From Borreliella afzelii (lineage in GTDB: Bacteria > Spirochaetota > Spirochaetia > Borreliales > Borreliaceae): a DNA stretch of 64,000 bases. Within the stretch, counting starts at the first letter, position 1. Each line of letters begins with the position of its first letter. The notes under the pieces were generated by a model. It saw only the letters and a list, made by a program, of their open reading frames with translations, was not told the origin of the DNA and did no database searches. A program made the translations under genes and the position numbers. The DNA lies in assembly GCF_014202295.1 (NCBI RefSeq), contig NZ_JACHGM010000001.1, forward strand, positions 310,001 to 374,000, written 5' to 3'. Below are positions 46,074-55,945 of the stretch, piece after piece.

Positions 46074-48875
46074 CTATTCGGGTATTAATAATATCTCTGC
46101 TCTTTCTTCAAGATTAATTCTCTTAAAAAATTCATTTATCAAATCTTTGCTTAAATTTGTCTCTACAAACTTAACGCCGAAATTATTTTTAAATACTCCA
46201 TGCCAGGATAATGATTTCGATATATTTGAAATCCAATAACTATTCTTTTCTGAATTTATCTTTGTATTTTTAATATAATTTTTCTTAACATAAGAAAAAT
46301 CTTTATCATTAAAATCTATTTTTTGCCTTTCAATCATATAGCGATTAATAGAATTTAAAACATTATCCAACTCCTTAGGCTCAGTTGTAAAAAAAATAGA
46401 AAAAATACCATCGGAATCTAAATTTTTCCTTGAATTGGAATCAAAAGAAGCTTGAATTGCATAAACACTAGACAATTTTTCTCTAATATTTTTTATAAGA
46501 CCATCCGTTATAAGATCTGCCAAAGCATTTAAATTTAATGAGGTCTCTGCTAAATAATTAAATTTAAAAGGATAAACCACATAAGCAAAACTAGTTGGAT
46601 CTTTTCCTTTCCTTACAACGATTTTATTAAAATTTTTACTGTAAGAGTAATCTAAATCTTTATACTCGCTTATTTTTTTAAAGCTAAGATTACCTAAATA
46701 TTTCTTTGAATAAGCTTTTATTGTCTGAATATCCGAGTCTCCAACAAAAACAAACTTAAAATTATTTGCATAAGTAAACCTTTTCTTGTAAAAAGATAAA
46801 ATATTTTCTTTTGTAAAATATTGCAAATCACTATCTTTTATATCTTCAAATCTAGGATCATTATTGTTTAAAAATCTACTAATAGCTTTTTTAAAATGAT
46901 ATTTAGAACTATTTTCATTGCTCTTGATTAATGCTTTTATATTATTAATAGCATTTTGCAAAAAAACATCATCGATTTTGGGTTCCTTAAAAGTAAAATA
47001 TATAAGCTCAAAAAGAGTTTGAAGATCTTTTTTATCTGAACTTCCAGTAATATATGATTCTTGAGCTCCAACACCAACACTTAAAGAAACCGCTTTGTCT
47101 GATAAATATTTTTCAATCTGTAATGCAGAATAATCGCCGTATCCTGAGCCAGATACTACTCTAGGCGCAAAAGCTAAAACAGGAATAAGTTTTGAATCTT
47201 CATTAATTAAACCACCCCAAGAAGTTGCTCTAAAATCAATTACGCCTTTTTTTTGATCATTATATTTAAAATAAACTTCAACCCCATTTTCAAGAACAAA
47301 TGATGAAATTCCATTTTCAAATTCATTTTCTCTAATAATATCTTTATCATCTAAAGACTTCTTAAAAAAATCACCTCCAATTGAAGAATTCTCATAAGGC
47401 TTAAACTCTCTTTTTAAAGCTATCTTTTGAAAATTATTAATATCTTCAAAAGCCAAAGTAGGATGTACTCTACCATAATAAGAATAAAAAATTGCACAAT
47501 TTTTCACATCAAACTCTCTTTCTACAAGATTGTTTATTGTCTTCAAATCAATTTTTTTCAAAAATTGAACAGAAAGATCACAATACTCACTCATATCAAA
47601 TTTGTTAGAACCATTAATAGCAATTTCTATTAAATCTTGAAAAATAACCCATGAATTTGTTTTATTTATATTATTTTTCTTTAGTTCTAAAGATTTAAAA
47701 AATTGAGATCTGACTTTTTCAAACTCACCTTGAGTAAATCCAAATTTTCTTATTCTCTCAAGCTCATAAAAAAAGTCTTCTATTCCTTCGTTCAAATAAT
47801 CTGGATTAAAGTTTAATGAAATCGATCTTGCAACAATAGTATTATTGTCCGATTTAAATGAAAAAAAATCTTCATTTGAAACATTTTTAAAATACTTTAC
47901 CCCAGCAGTCTTTAATTCAGAAAATCTATTTTCAAAAAGAGCAGCTAATAAAGACCTTTTAATAGCATCTAAAACGTCATCCTTGGTCTTGACAAAGTTA
48001 ACAATTTCCTTTTTAAAGAACATTAAACTAGGCTCCCCTACTTCTAAATCTTCTAAAAGTAAAAACTTATCTTTAAACTCTAAATCTAAACTTACTTTTA
48101 CCTCTTTAATTTTATCAGTTGGATTTTCCCAAGAAATAAATTGTTTCTTTATTTTCTCTTCAATTTCTCTAGGATCAATATCTCCTACCACAATAACACT
48201 TGCAAGTTCTGGCCTATACCACTTTCTATAAAATCTTTTAAAATCTTCTGGCTGAAAAGATAAAATCTGTTCTTCAAGACCAATAGGATTTCTAGATTCA
48301 TAAATACTTCCACTTGTCAAAAACTTATACATTTTTTCATAAATCCTGCTAGGATAAGTTTCACCAAGCTTTTTTTCTTCAATAATAATATTGCGCTCCA
48401 GATCTATCTCTTCTTTCATGAAACTAATTTGAGAAGCCCAGTTTCTCAAAATATTCAACGATTCATCAATTTCATCTTTATTATTACCATCTGACAAATC
48501 AAGTCTATAATAAGTGAAATCGAAACTAGTAGCAGCATTAATATCAGCACCAAATTGCATTCCAAATTTTTTAAGAACATCAACAATAGAATTCCCTGGA
48601 TAATCTTTTGTACCATTAAAAGCCATATGTTCAAGATAGTGAGCTATGCCCCTCTCATTATCCTCTTCATTAAGAGACCCTACATTAAAGACAATCCCCA
48701 TATTAACAGCATTCTTTGGGGTTTGATTTTTATAAATATAATAACTCAGTCCATTAACAAGTTTCCCCTTTACCAAACTTTTATCTAACTTCAACTCATT
48801 AGAAACACAGGAAAACAAAAAAAATAGAAAAACACTTGTAAATCTAAAATAATTTCTAATTCTTTGATAATTCAT
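46074..48875 (-). CDS. M16 family zinc protease, predicted lipoprotein
   Basis: This 933-aa protein is a pitrilysin/insulinase-type metalloprotease. The inverted zinc motif HYLEH is at 79-83, and the third ligand is probably the glutamate in ERNIIIEEKKL about 80 residues later. A second, inactive M16 half follows, as in the family. The N-terminus FLFFLFSC has a lipobox with the cysteine at residue 23, so it should be anchored in a membrane and face the periplasm or exterior. The start lies 20 bases inside the preceding gene, with GAGGG upstream. Role is probably peptide degradation. Confidence 0.93.
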   Translation of the reverse strand: MNYQRIRNYFRFTSVFLFFLFSCVSNELKLDKSLVKGKLVNGLSYYIYKNQTPKNAVNMGIVFNVGSLNEEDNERGIAHYLEHMAFNGTKDYPGNSIVDVLKKFGMQFGADINAATSFDFTYYRLDLSDGNNKDEIDESLNILRNWASQISFMKEEIDLERNIIIEEKKLGETYPSRIYEKMYKFLTSGSIYESRNPIGLEEQILSFQPEDFKRFYRKWYRPELASVIVVGDIDPREIEEKIKKQFISWENPTDKIKEVKVSLDLEFKDKFLLLEDLEVGEPSLMFFKKEIVNFVKTKDDVLDAIKRSLLAALFENRFSELKTAGVKYFKNVSNEDFFSFKSDNNTIVARSISLNFNPDYLNEGIEDFFYELERIRKFGFTQGEFEKVRSQFFKSLELKKNNINKTNSWVIFQDLIEIAINGSNKFDMSEYCDLSVQFLKKIDLKTINNLVEREFDVKNCAIFYSYYGRVHPTLAFEDINNFQKIALKREFKPYENSSIGGDFFKKSLDDKDIIRENEFENGISSFVLENGVEVYFKYNDQKKGVIDFRATSWGGLINEDSKLIPVLAFAPRVVSGSGYGDYSALQIEKYLSDKAVSLSVGVGAQESYITGSSDKKDLQTLFELIYFTFKEPKIDDVFLQNAINNIKALIKSNENSSKYHFKKAISRFLNNNDPRFEDIKDSDLQYFTKENILSFYKKRFTYANNFKFVFVGDSDIQTIKAYSKKYLGNLSFKKISEYKDLDYSYSKNFNKIVVRKGKDPTSFAYVVYPFKFNYLAETSLNLNALADLITDGLIKNIREKLSSVYAIQASFDSNSRKNLDSDGIFSIFFTTEPKELDNVLNSINRYMIERQKIDFNDKDFSYVKKNYIKNTKINSEKNSYWISNISKSLSWHGVFKNNFGVKFVETNLSKDLINEFFKRINLEERAEILLIPE

Positions 48876-49626
48876 TTACAATCCCTCTTCTTGAATTTAT
48901 TTTTTCAGAATAAATTTTATTTAATACTTTTAAAATAGATGAAAATCCAAAATCATTCCAATCTTTTAAACTCTTTAGCTTAGAAACTGGAAACAGTTCA
49001 TAAAATAGAAACAATAACTCTTCTTTGCTTAATTTTGGAATATCATTTAAATAAACGTTTTTATTAAAATCTTCAAGATAAACAAAAGGATTCGAGCGCT
49101 TATCTAGAAGAAATTTATTTAAATTGGGCATTAAAATGCTTTTATTATAAATTTCAATAGTAGTATATTCGCTTGAAACATCATCATAAAAATCGTTATT
49201 TAAAAAAGAATCTAAAATAATAAATTTATTATCCTTAACGCCCACATTTCTTCCATCTAAAGTCTTTAAAAATCCATCCTTACTGATATGAACTAAAGTA
49301 TTTAAATCCTTTGTAGCGTTAAAAATAAGCCTTGCATTGTTATAGACCTTAGATTGTCTTAAATGCTCATCGCTATCCGCTGGCAATTCTTTGTTGTTTT
49401 TTAATAATAAATTTATATTTTTTTCTTTTAACGCCTTATAAGCTAATTCAATATACTCTAAAGCACAATTATTTGCCAAAGTAAGTTGCTCTCTCTTTAG
49501 CAAATTAATAAAAAACATCAACTCTTCTTTTTCAAGACTACGATAAAAATTAAAATCATTTAAATCAATGCCAAAACTAAAAGTAACTATAAATATTAAA
49601 TAAAAAATTGCAATGTTTTTTTTCAA
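48856..49626 (-). CDS. Exported protein of unknown function
   Basis: This 256-aa protein starts at TTG 49626 after a strong GGAGGAGG and has a signal peptide ending near SFG/ID. The first 100 mature residues are helical and charged. The rest mixes strands and helices (VHISKDGFLKTLDGRNVG, YTTIEIYNKSILMPNL). No known domain is recognised. Its end overlaps the M16 protease start by 20 bases, and exoA lies 15 bases upstream, so the three are co-transcribed. It may assist the protease, but that rests on position alone. Confidence 0.8.
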   Translation of the reverse strand: MKKNIAIFYLIFIVTFSFGIDLNDFNFYRSLEKEELMFFINLLKREQLTLANNCALEYIELAYKALKEKNINLLLKNNKELPADSDEHLRQSKVYNNARLIFNATKDLNTLVHISKDGFLKTLDGRNVGVKDNKFIILDSFLNNDFYDDVSSEYTTIEIYNKSILMPNLNKFLLDKRSNPFVYLEDFNKNVYLNDIPKLSKEELLFLFYELFPVSKLKSLKDWNDFGFSSILKVLNKIYSEKINSRRGIVNELSKN

Positions 49627-49641
49627 TCTAGCCTCCTCCCT

Positions 49642-50409
49642 TTATATAACTGCATCAGTCAACTCTAAAAACACAGGACAATGATCACTTCCCATTACTT
49701 TGTCTAAAATTAAAGATTTTTTAACATTTCTCTTAAAAAATTCATTAACAATAAAATAATCAATTCTCCAACCTATATTTTTCTCTCTAGCCCTTGTTCT
49801 ATAGCTCCACCAAGTATAATAACCAGGCTCCTTATTAAATATCCTAAATGTATCCACATATCCTTTGTTTAAAAAACTATCTAACCAAGTCGTTTCTTCA
49901 ATATAATATCCGGGAGAGTCTCTATTAGAATCAGGACTTATAAGATCAATCTCGGTATGAGCAATATTAAAATCACCACAAATTATTATATTTTTTCCGT
50001 CATTTACAAAAGAATCGATAAGATTCTCAACATAAGATAAAAAATCAAGCTTATAAACAAGTCTTCTTCTTAAAGCTTGAGAATTAGGAAAATAACCGTT
50101 AATCAATACAAAATCTTCATAGTGTGCTATAAGCCCTCTACCTTCATTGTCAAAAATTTCTTTTCCAAGTAAATTTACAGCAATAGGCTTAACTTTAGAA
50201 TAAATACAAACACCACTATAACCTTTAATCTTTGACTTTGAAAAATAAGAATAATAATTTTCAAGAATTAAATCCCTTGGCAACTGTTCTTTTAAAGCTT
50301 TGGTTTCTTGAACACATAAAATATCTGGGGTATATTCTCTTACAAACTCAAGAAAACCTTTCTTTAAAACAGCTCTAATTCCATTTACATTCCATGAAAT
50401 TAATTTCAT
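49642..50409 (-). CDS. exoA: Exodeoxyribonuclease III / AP endonuclease
   Basis: This enzyme cuts DNA at abasic sites and degrades 3' ends in base-excision repair. The 255-aa protein has the full set: MKLISWNVNGIRA, LCVQETK (metal glutamate), GYSGVCIYSK, ICGDFNIAHTEIDL (Asp and Asn) and GSDHCPVFLEL (catalytic Asp-His). AAAGGGG precedes ATG. Complete and ordinary for the family. Confidence 0.96.
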   Translation of the reverse strand: MKLISWNVNGIRAVLKKGFLEFVREYTPDILCVQETKALKEQLPRDLILENYYSYFSKSKIKGYSGVCIYSKVKPIAVNLLGKEIFDNEGRGLIAHYEDFVLINGYFPNSQALRRRLVYKLDFLSYVENLIDSFVNDGKNIIICGDFNIAHTEIDLISPDSNRDSPGYYIEETTWLDSFLNKGYVDTFRIFNKEPGYYTWWSYRTRAREKNIGWRIDYFIVNEFFKRNVKKSLILDKVMGSDHCPVFLELTDAVI

Positions 50410-50429
50410 AAATCCCCTTTAAATTTAAA

Positions 50430-51191
50430 TTAAATAAAAATCTTTAACCCATCATAAGCTAAATAAATATTGTCTTTTTCTAAATAATCAAATTCTTCAT
50501 GCATTATATCGTGTGCAATATGCGTAAAGTAAGAAATTTTGGGATTGATTTTTTTAACCTCACAAATAGCCTCTGAAAAATTTAGATGAGCAGGATGGGG
50601 CTTAATTCTCATAGCATCTATTATAAGTAGATCTAAATTTTTTAAATAATCATAGGACACTTCAGGAATAAATTTAACATCAGTAAGATACGCTAAATTG
50701 CCTATCCTATAGCCTAAACTAACTATCTCTCCATGAATCAAAGGAATTGGCACTATCTTTAGACCTTTAAAAAAAATGGGCTCAAAATCTCTAATCACAT
50801 TAGGAATAATGTCTGCCTTTCCACTTACAGAAGGTTTGGATGAAAAATTATGCGAAAAAGCATTCATTATGTGGGCCATAGCAGTATCTCTAGCATAAAT
50901 GTTTAAAGGGGCGCTTCGTGTATAAAATTTAATATCATCAAAACCCATAATATGATCATAATGTTCATGTGTATAAAGCACTAAATCAAGCTTATCTATA
51001 TTCTCTCTTAAGAGCTGTTGCCTAATATCAGGACCTGTATCAATCAACAATTTGATGTTAGAAGATACCTTAAGAAAAAAAGAACTTCTCAATCTTTTAT
51101 TTTTGCTAAAACTTGAAGTACAGACTCTACAACTACAATTCAACATAGGAACACCACTTGAAGCACCAGTTCCTAAAAAGGTTCCAACCAT
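50430..51191 (-). CDS. Metallo-beta-lactamase fold hydrolase, PhnP-like
   Basis: This 253-aa protein has the metal-binding motif THEHYDHIMGFDD, the first-strand FLGTGASSGVPMLNC and a C-x-C-x-x-C cluster (CSCRVC) that binds an extra metal in PhnP-type phosphodiesterases. DTGPDIRQQLL, IPLIHGE, YLTDVKFIPE and the closing TYFTHIAHD-like FTHIAHDIMHE complete the active site. It likely cleaves a cyclic or linear nucleotide/sugar phosphodiester. No phosphonate genes are present here, so PhnP function itself is unlikely. Confidence 0.9.
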   Translation of the reverse strand: MVGTFLGTGASSGVPMLNCSCRVCTSSFSKNKRLRSSFFLKVSSNIKLLIDTGPDIRQQLLRENIDKLDLVLYTHEHYDHIMGFDDIKFYTRSAPLNIYARDTAMAHIMNAFSHNFSSKPSVSGKADIIPNVIRDFEPIFFKGLKIVPIPLIHGEIVSLGYRIGNLAYLTDVKFIPEVSYDYLKNLDLLIIDAMRIKPHPAHLNFSEAICEVKKINPKISYFTHIAHDIMHEEFDYLEKDNIYLAYDGLKIFI

Positions 51192-51386
51192 ATTGTTACT
51201 ACCTTTCGCCTGTAAACATAATCTATTTTAACACAACATTTTATATTAAACAAAAATAAACTCGTCTTAATCGAAAATCCCTTCCTTAAATCTAAAATTC
51301 AATTAACACTATTTAATAATCAATCTGTAAACTATTTTGGAAAAACCGCTTTTATGATTATAATTATTTAAGGAAAAATTATTTTT

Positions 51387-52691
51387 ATGGATACGCAAAT
51401 TTATGAACTGATTTTCTTAACTAGCTTTAGCATATTTTTAATAGTAAATTTATTTAATTTTAAAAAAGAATTTACTTATGAAGACTACTTCATAATATTC
51501 CCAGGTGCATTTTTTGTAATAACTTTATACTTCACAGAAATCAACCCATTAATGTTATATATTGGCAGTATATTCTTAATCTTTATGATAATCATCTTCT
51601 TTAAAAACATAAAAACAATAGTAAATAGAAGGAGAAGAAGAAGAAGTAGTAGTAAAAACAAGAATATAAAACAATCAAAAGGAATATTTCTTTCAATTTT
51701 GCTAAAAACAATACTTGTAATGCCTGCTATTTTAACCGTTATTATTGCAACTATTTTTTCATATTTAGCACTTTTTGTAAATTATCCCAAAGATGAAAAC
51801 AATAGCTATCAAATTGGATTCATAAGAATGAAAGATCACAAAAATGATTTAAACTTATCGATTTGGTATCCTGTAAGTTCAACATTGGGCCTAAAAAAAC
51901 AAAATCCATTTCTTTTATATGAATTTAATCCTTTTTTCATAAACGAAATGAATTATTTACCAAAACAGAATAGTATATATAAACAAGCCTTTATTAGCAA
52001 TAACCAAAAAATATATGATTCTATTTTACTTATACTTCCTTATTATTCTCACGATTCAATGTTCAAATCCCTAATCAACAAGCTTGTTTATAAGGGAAAA
52101 ATTGTTTATTTATATTCACCAAAATATAAACACATGAAAAGCTACGATTTTATTAAAAATAGCCATAAAAGTATATTCAGCTATGTAATCAACAAAAGCA
52201 TTAGCTATTTAATTGAACCTGCCAATATTCTTAATGAAAAAGCTGATATTGCATCCACGGAAAATGATATTCAAAGCATTATTGAACTAGCAAAATCAAG
52301 CCAAAGTTTGAAATTTTTAAATTCAAAAATGGACCTAAATAAATTAACGTTAATTACACTGGGAAATCAAGCAAATATTGCTAATTTTATCCTTGCAAAA
52401 AACAAAAATATAACAAAGTATATCAATATAGGGGGCAAACCACAAATAATAAAAAATTTAAAAAACTTGCAACTAATTCTAAGAGAAAATGAAAAGGAAC
52501 TCCATACAAAAGTTAGCAATATAAATTCTATAAAGCTAATAGACATTAATAATGTTGCAGAAATTTCTGATCTTATTTTTAGCAGAAACTATTTAAAAAG
52601 TTTTAATTTTTTAAAAAACAAAAAATTAATGCTATCAAGATTCAATTCTATAGTTACTGAAATTAATAAATTTATTGAAGAGGAAAAATAA
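51387..52691 (+). CDS. Membrane protein with degenerate PAF-acetylhydrolase-like esterase domain
   Basis: This 434-aa protein has three membrane segments at 8-22, 35-72 and 100-130, split by a basic loop (RRRRRRSSSK, 81-90). The C-terminal 290 residues follow the plan of platelet-activating-factor acetylhydrolase / dienelactone hydrolase-type enzymes: LNLSIWYPVSST (156-166), SILLILPYYSHDSMFKSL (212-229), KGKIVYLYSPKY, TENDIQSIIELA (291-302), LNKLTLITLGNQANIANFIL (318-336). Where the nucleophile elbow GHSxGG should be it reads GNQAN (326-330), so the catalytic serine is missing. Probably not an active esterase. Homology is by eye. Confidence 0.8.
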   Translation: MDTQIYELIFLTSFSIFLIVNLFNFKKEFTYEDYFIIFPGAFFVITLYFTEINPLMLYIGSIFLIFMIIIFFKNIKTIVNRRRRRRSSSKNKNIKQSKGIFLSILLKTILVMPAILTVIIATIFSYLALFVNYPKDENNSYQIGFIRMKDHKNDLNLSIWYPVSSTLGLKKQNPFLLYEFNPFFINEMNYLPKQNSIYKQAFISNNQKIYDSILLILPYYSHDSMFKSLINKLVYKGKIVYLYSPKYKHMKSYDFIKNSHKSIFSYVINKSISYLIEPANILNEKADIASTENDIQSIIELAKSSQSLKFLNSKMDLNKLTLITLGNQANIANFILAKNKNITKYINIGGKPQIIKNLKNLQLILRENEKELHTKVSNINSIKLIDINNVAEISDLIFSRNYLKSFNFLKNKKLMLSRFNSIVTEINKFIEEEK

Positions 52692-52693
52692 TA

Positions 52694-53308
52694 ATGATAA
52701 AAAAATTCTTGCTATTTGCAATGATCAGCATCTTTCTAACAAATAAAGCTCATAGTAATGAAGAGGTAATCGAAATAAGTACTGAAATACAAAAAGAAAA
52801 ATATATCCCCTTTTTAATAAGTAGAGGAAAAACTCAACTGGAAGACCTTGTAAAATATACTCTAGAAATAAACCCAACCCTTGACAAAAGCTATGTAAAT
52901 ACTATTGCTAAAACCTACATAGACGAATCTTTAATTGAAGGGATTAACTACGACATTGCCTATGCTCAAATGCTACTAGAAACAGGAGCTCTAAAATTTA
53001 ATGGAATAGTCTCAAAAGAACAACACAATTTTTCAGGAATAGGCGCTACTAATAATCTTACAAAAGGAAATTCTTTTTCCAATATTAAAGAAGGAATCAA
53101 AGCTCATATTCAACATTTAAAAGCTTATGCATCAAAACAAAATATCAACTCAAATATGGTTGATCCTAGATTTTACCTTGTTAAAAGAGGATCTGCTCCA
53201 ACAATATATGATTTGACTGGAAAATGGGCAAAAGACAAATTTTACGATAAAAAACTTAAAAAAATATTATTGGAACTATTAGAATATAATAATGCAAATA
53301 AAAGCTAA
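52694..53308 (+). CDS. Exported glucosaminidase (peptidoglycan hydrolase)
   Basis: This 204-aa protein has a signal peptide (LLFAMISIFLTNKAHS/NEE) and a glucosaminidase domain: YDIAYAQMLLETGALKFNG with the catalytic glutamate in LETG, NFSGIGATNN, SFSNIKEGIKAHIQHLKAYA, then DPRFYLVKRGSAPTIYDLTG. This resembles the wall-cutting domain of FlgJ and of autolysins. It starts three bases after the previous stop, with GAGG upstream, and overlaps the next gene by 17 bases. It probably cuts peptidoglycan for growth or flagellar passage. Confidence 0.92.
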   Translation: MIKKFLLFAMISIFLTNKAHSNEEVIEISTEIQKEKYIPFLISRGKTQLEDLVKYTLEINPTLDKSYVNTIAKTYIDESLIEGINYDIAYAQMLLETGALKFNGIVSKEQHNFSGIGATNNLTKGNSFSNIKEGIKAHIQHLKAYASKQNINSNMVDPRFYLVKRGSAPTIYDLTGKWAKDKFYDKKLKKILLELLEYNNANKS

Positions 53309-54101
53309 AAGCTCACTATATGATTTTTTAGAAGAAATATATTCAAAATACAATAAAAAAAAGTTTATACATCCTGATCCTTTAGAATTTCTATACAGGT
53401 ATGAAAAAAAAGAAGACATTGAACTTGTAGGCCTAATTAGTTCTTCATTGTCACTTGGAAGGGTAGAAAAAATTTTAGAAGCAATAGAGAGAATACTTAA
53501 ACCACTTGGTAAATCACCTTCTAAAAGCCTTAAGCTAGCAAATGAAAAAGACTTAAAAGAAATGTTTAAAGGATTTGTTTATAGATTTTTTAAAGAAGAA
53601 GACATTGTAAGACTACTATACACTCTCAAGATAATAAAAGAACAACATCACACACTTGAAAATCTTCTTTATAGTATTTATTATAAAAACCAAAATTTTA
53701 TACTTAGTGTAGATGAATTAATAAAGCATATGGAAAAAATAAATGGAAGAGAATTTGGAATGCTGCTTCCAAAGCCTTCAAAGGGAAGTTCTTGTAAAAG
53801 ACTTTTTTTATTTTTAAGATGGATGATACGCAAAGATGATGTCGATTTGGGTATTTGGAATAAATTCAATCCTAATACACTTATAGTTCCAATGGATACT
53901 CATATGACAAACATTGCCTCAAAATTATTTAAAATTAAAGAAATAAAAAACGTAAATCTTGAAAAAGCAATAAAAATTACAAGCTATTTTTCAAAAGAAA
54001 ATCAAGAAGATCCTGTAAAATACGATTTCTCTTTAACCAGATTTGGAATAAATAGAGATTTTAATAAAGAAAAATTACTAAAAAATATTGATAAACTATA
54101 A
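53292..54101 (+). CDS. DUF2400 (TIGR02757) family protein
   Basis: This 269-aa protein matches the TIGR02757 family: HPDPLEFLYRYEKKEDIELV, LISSSLSLGRVEKILEAIER, HTLENLLYSIYY, FLRWMIRKDDVDLGIW, LIVPMDTHMTNIASKL and a final DPVKYDFSLTRFGI. The PMDTH block and the helical layout recall HhH-GPD DNA glycosylases, but there is no obvious catalytic Lys/Asp pair or iron-sulphur cluster. Biochemical function is not known to me. The start overlaps the glucosaminidase gene and the ribosome site is weak. Confidence 0.85.
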   Translation: MQIKAKSSLYDFLEEIYSKYNKKKFIHPDPLEFLYRYEKKEDIELVGLISSSLSLGRVEKILEAIERILKPLGKSPSKSLKLANEKDLKEMFKGFVYRFFKEEDIVRLLYTLKIIKEQHHTLENLLYSIYYKNQNFILSVDELIKHMEKINGREFGMLLPKPSKGSSCKRLFLFLRWMIRKDDVDLGIWNKFNPNTLIVPMDTHMTNIASKLFKIKEIKNVNLEKAIKITSYFSKENQEDPVKYDFSLTRFGINRDFNKEKLLKNIDKL

Positions 54102-54186
54102 AATTTTAATTACAAAACCTTTAAAATAAGAACTACTTAAATCATTAAAAAAACACTAATTTATCATAAAATAAAAAGGAGAACCT

Positions 54187-55134
54187 ATGAATAATCTTAA
54201 AGAAAAAATAAATACTTATAGCAAACTAATTTTGGGGTCTTGGCAATTTGGAGGAGGATATTTTAAACAGGTTGAAAAAGAAACCGCCAAAAAAATATTA
54301 AAAAAAGCATATAGTCACGGGATTAGAAATATTGATACTGCAAAAGCTTATGGAAATGGAATTTCAGAAAAAATAATCGGTGAAATGATATCAAAGGATC
54401 CAACAATAAGAGAAAATATTTTAATTGCAAGTAAATGCTACCCAATAGAAATTTCAGAATATAAAAAGAATTTTAATGAAAGTCTTGAAAATTTAAAAAC
54501 TGACTATATAGATATTTACTATATACACTGGCCTAAAAACGATTTTGACCTAAGACCAATCGCATCATTTCTTGAAGAAATGAGATCAAAAGAAAAAATA
54601 AAATATGTGGGTGTAAGTAATTTTGAAATATCACACATGGAAAGCATAAAAAAAGTTTGCAAAATTGACGTAAATCAAATAGGATACAATCTCTTATTTA
54701 GAAATAAAGAAAAAGATGTAATTCCTTACTGTGAAGACAACAATATTGCCACCATATCATATTCAACAATTGCTCAAGGACTCTTATCTAAACCTAATAT
54801 AAAAGACAAAAGCAAATTTAATGATAATATAACAGAAAAATTGATACTTTTTAAAAAAGAAATTTGGCCTTATACTTTAAAAACCATAAATAAACTTGAA
54901 GAGATAGCTAAGAGAAATAACTTAACAATTTTAGAATTAACATATTCATGGCTTAAAAAAACAAAATTAAGTGGATTTATAGTAGGATTCAGCAAGGAAA
55001 GCTATGTAGAATCAAACTTGAATTCATTTAAAGCAGAAATCAATGACGAAGTATATAAAGAAATTACATTAATTTTAGATAAATTTAATAACCATACAAA
55101 AAATTTCCCAAATTTATTTAACAAAAAAATTTAA
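54187..55134 (+). CDS. Aldo-keto reductase
   Basis: This 315-aa enzyme is a TIM-barrel NADPH-dependent carbonyl reductase. The catalytic tetrad is complete: D50 and Y55 in NIDTAKAYGNG, K83 in ASKCY and H114 in YIHWPK. The cofactor region VGFSKESYVESNLNSF is near the C-terminus. Substrate unknown; the sequence is closer to the oxidoreductase (AKR11/12-type) group than to aldose reductase proper, by the short N-terminus. AAGGAG precedes ATG. Confidence 0.93.
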   Translation: MNNLKEKINTYSKLILGSWQFGGGYFKQVEKETAKKILKKAYSHGIRNIDTAKAYGNGISEKIIGEMISKDPTIRENILIASKCYPIEISEYKKNFNESLENLKTDYIDIYYIHWPKNDFDLRPIASFLEEMRSKEKIKYVGVSNFEISHMESIKKVCKIDVNQIGYNLLFRNKEKDVIPYCEDNNIATISYSTIAQGLLSKPNIKDKSKFNDNITEKLILFKKEIWPYTLKTINKLEEIAKRNNLTILELTYSWLKKTKLSGFIVGFSKESYVESNLNSFKAEINDEVYKEITLILDKFNNHTKNFPNLFNKKI

Positions 55135-55168
55135 AACTTTATAAAAATAAATATTTCAATTAACAAGC

Positions 55169-55945
55169 TTAAAAAACAATAGAATTTCCTAAAATTCTAA
55201 TACCTTCTACAGTTAAATGAATATTAAAAATAAATTCTATTTCAATTAATGGCAAAAGTAGGTTCGCATTACCCCCGGCAATTATCAAATTAAACTCTTT
55301 TTTATACATCTTTTTAATGTCACGATAAACACCTTCTATTAAATACTTATATTGATAAAACAAACCGCTATTTACACTCCCAGATGTAGTCCTCTCTAAA
55401 AGATTACTTGGAGTGCTAATGGAAAATTTCTTCAAAAGATAAGCATTGTCTAATAAAGAATTAAAATTTATCAAAGGACCAGAATTAATAAGACCGCCTA
55501 GTATTCCATCCTGCCTACTAACAGCAAAAATAGTACAAGCTGTCCCAAGATCTACTACCAAAACATTTTCAAATGAATAATTTTCAATGGCAGCAACAAG
55601 ATTAGCAAAAACGTCTGAACCTAACAAAAATTTACCACTTTTGTAAGGATTAAATGTTAAATCATAATTTAAATCAAAACTAATAAACAAGGGTTTTATC
55701 TTAAAAAAAGAAAAAATGACATTTTCAAATATTCCATTAAGAATAGGAACAACACTACTTATAAAAACTTGATTTACATTAAAATCAAAATTTTCTTTAA
55801 AAAAACTAAAAACCTCATCATGCCTTAACATAAGGTTTGTTTTCATTTTAACAAATAGGTTAATTTTATTGTATTTAAATGAGGCAAAAGCAATGCTAGT
55901 ATTTCCAATATCAATTATCAATTCTGATAATAAAGGCTTATTCAT
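55169..55945 (-). CDS. coaX: Type III pantothenate kinase
   Basis: CoaX phosphorylates pantothenate, the first step of CoA synthesis. The 258-aa protein has the ASKHA-fold motifs: LIIDIGNTSIAFASF (phosphate 1), GSDVFANLVAAIENY, LVVDLGTACTIFAV with the catalytic aspartate region, GGLINSGPLINFNSL and LIIAGGNANLLLP. It overlaps the end of the preceding minus-strand gene by eight bases and has no clear Shine-Dalgarno, so translational coupling is likely. Confidence 0.94.
   Translation of the reverse strand: MNKPLLSELIIDIGNTSIAFASFKYNKINLFVKMKTNLMLRHDEVFSFFKENFDFNVNQVFISSVVPILNGIFENVIFSFFKIKPLFISFDLNYDLTFNPYKSGKFLLGSDVFANLVAAIENYSFENVLVVDLGTACTIFAVSRQDGILGGLINSGPLINFNSLLDNAYLLKKFSISTPSNLLERTTSGSVNSGLFYQYKYLIEGVYRDIKKMYKKEFNLIIAGGNANLLLPLIEIEFIFNIHLTVEGIRILGNSIVF

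Noticed and set aside
46003..46239. Open frame of 78 codons on the plus strand
   Set aside because: It lies over the terminator hairpin and antisense to the end of the M16 protease gene, with no coding character.
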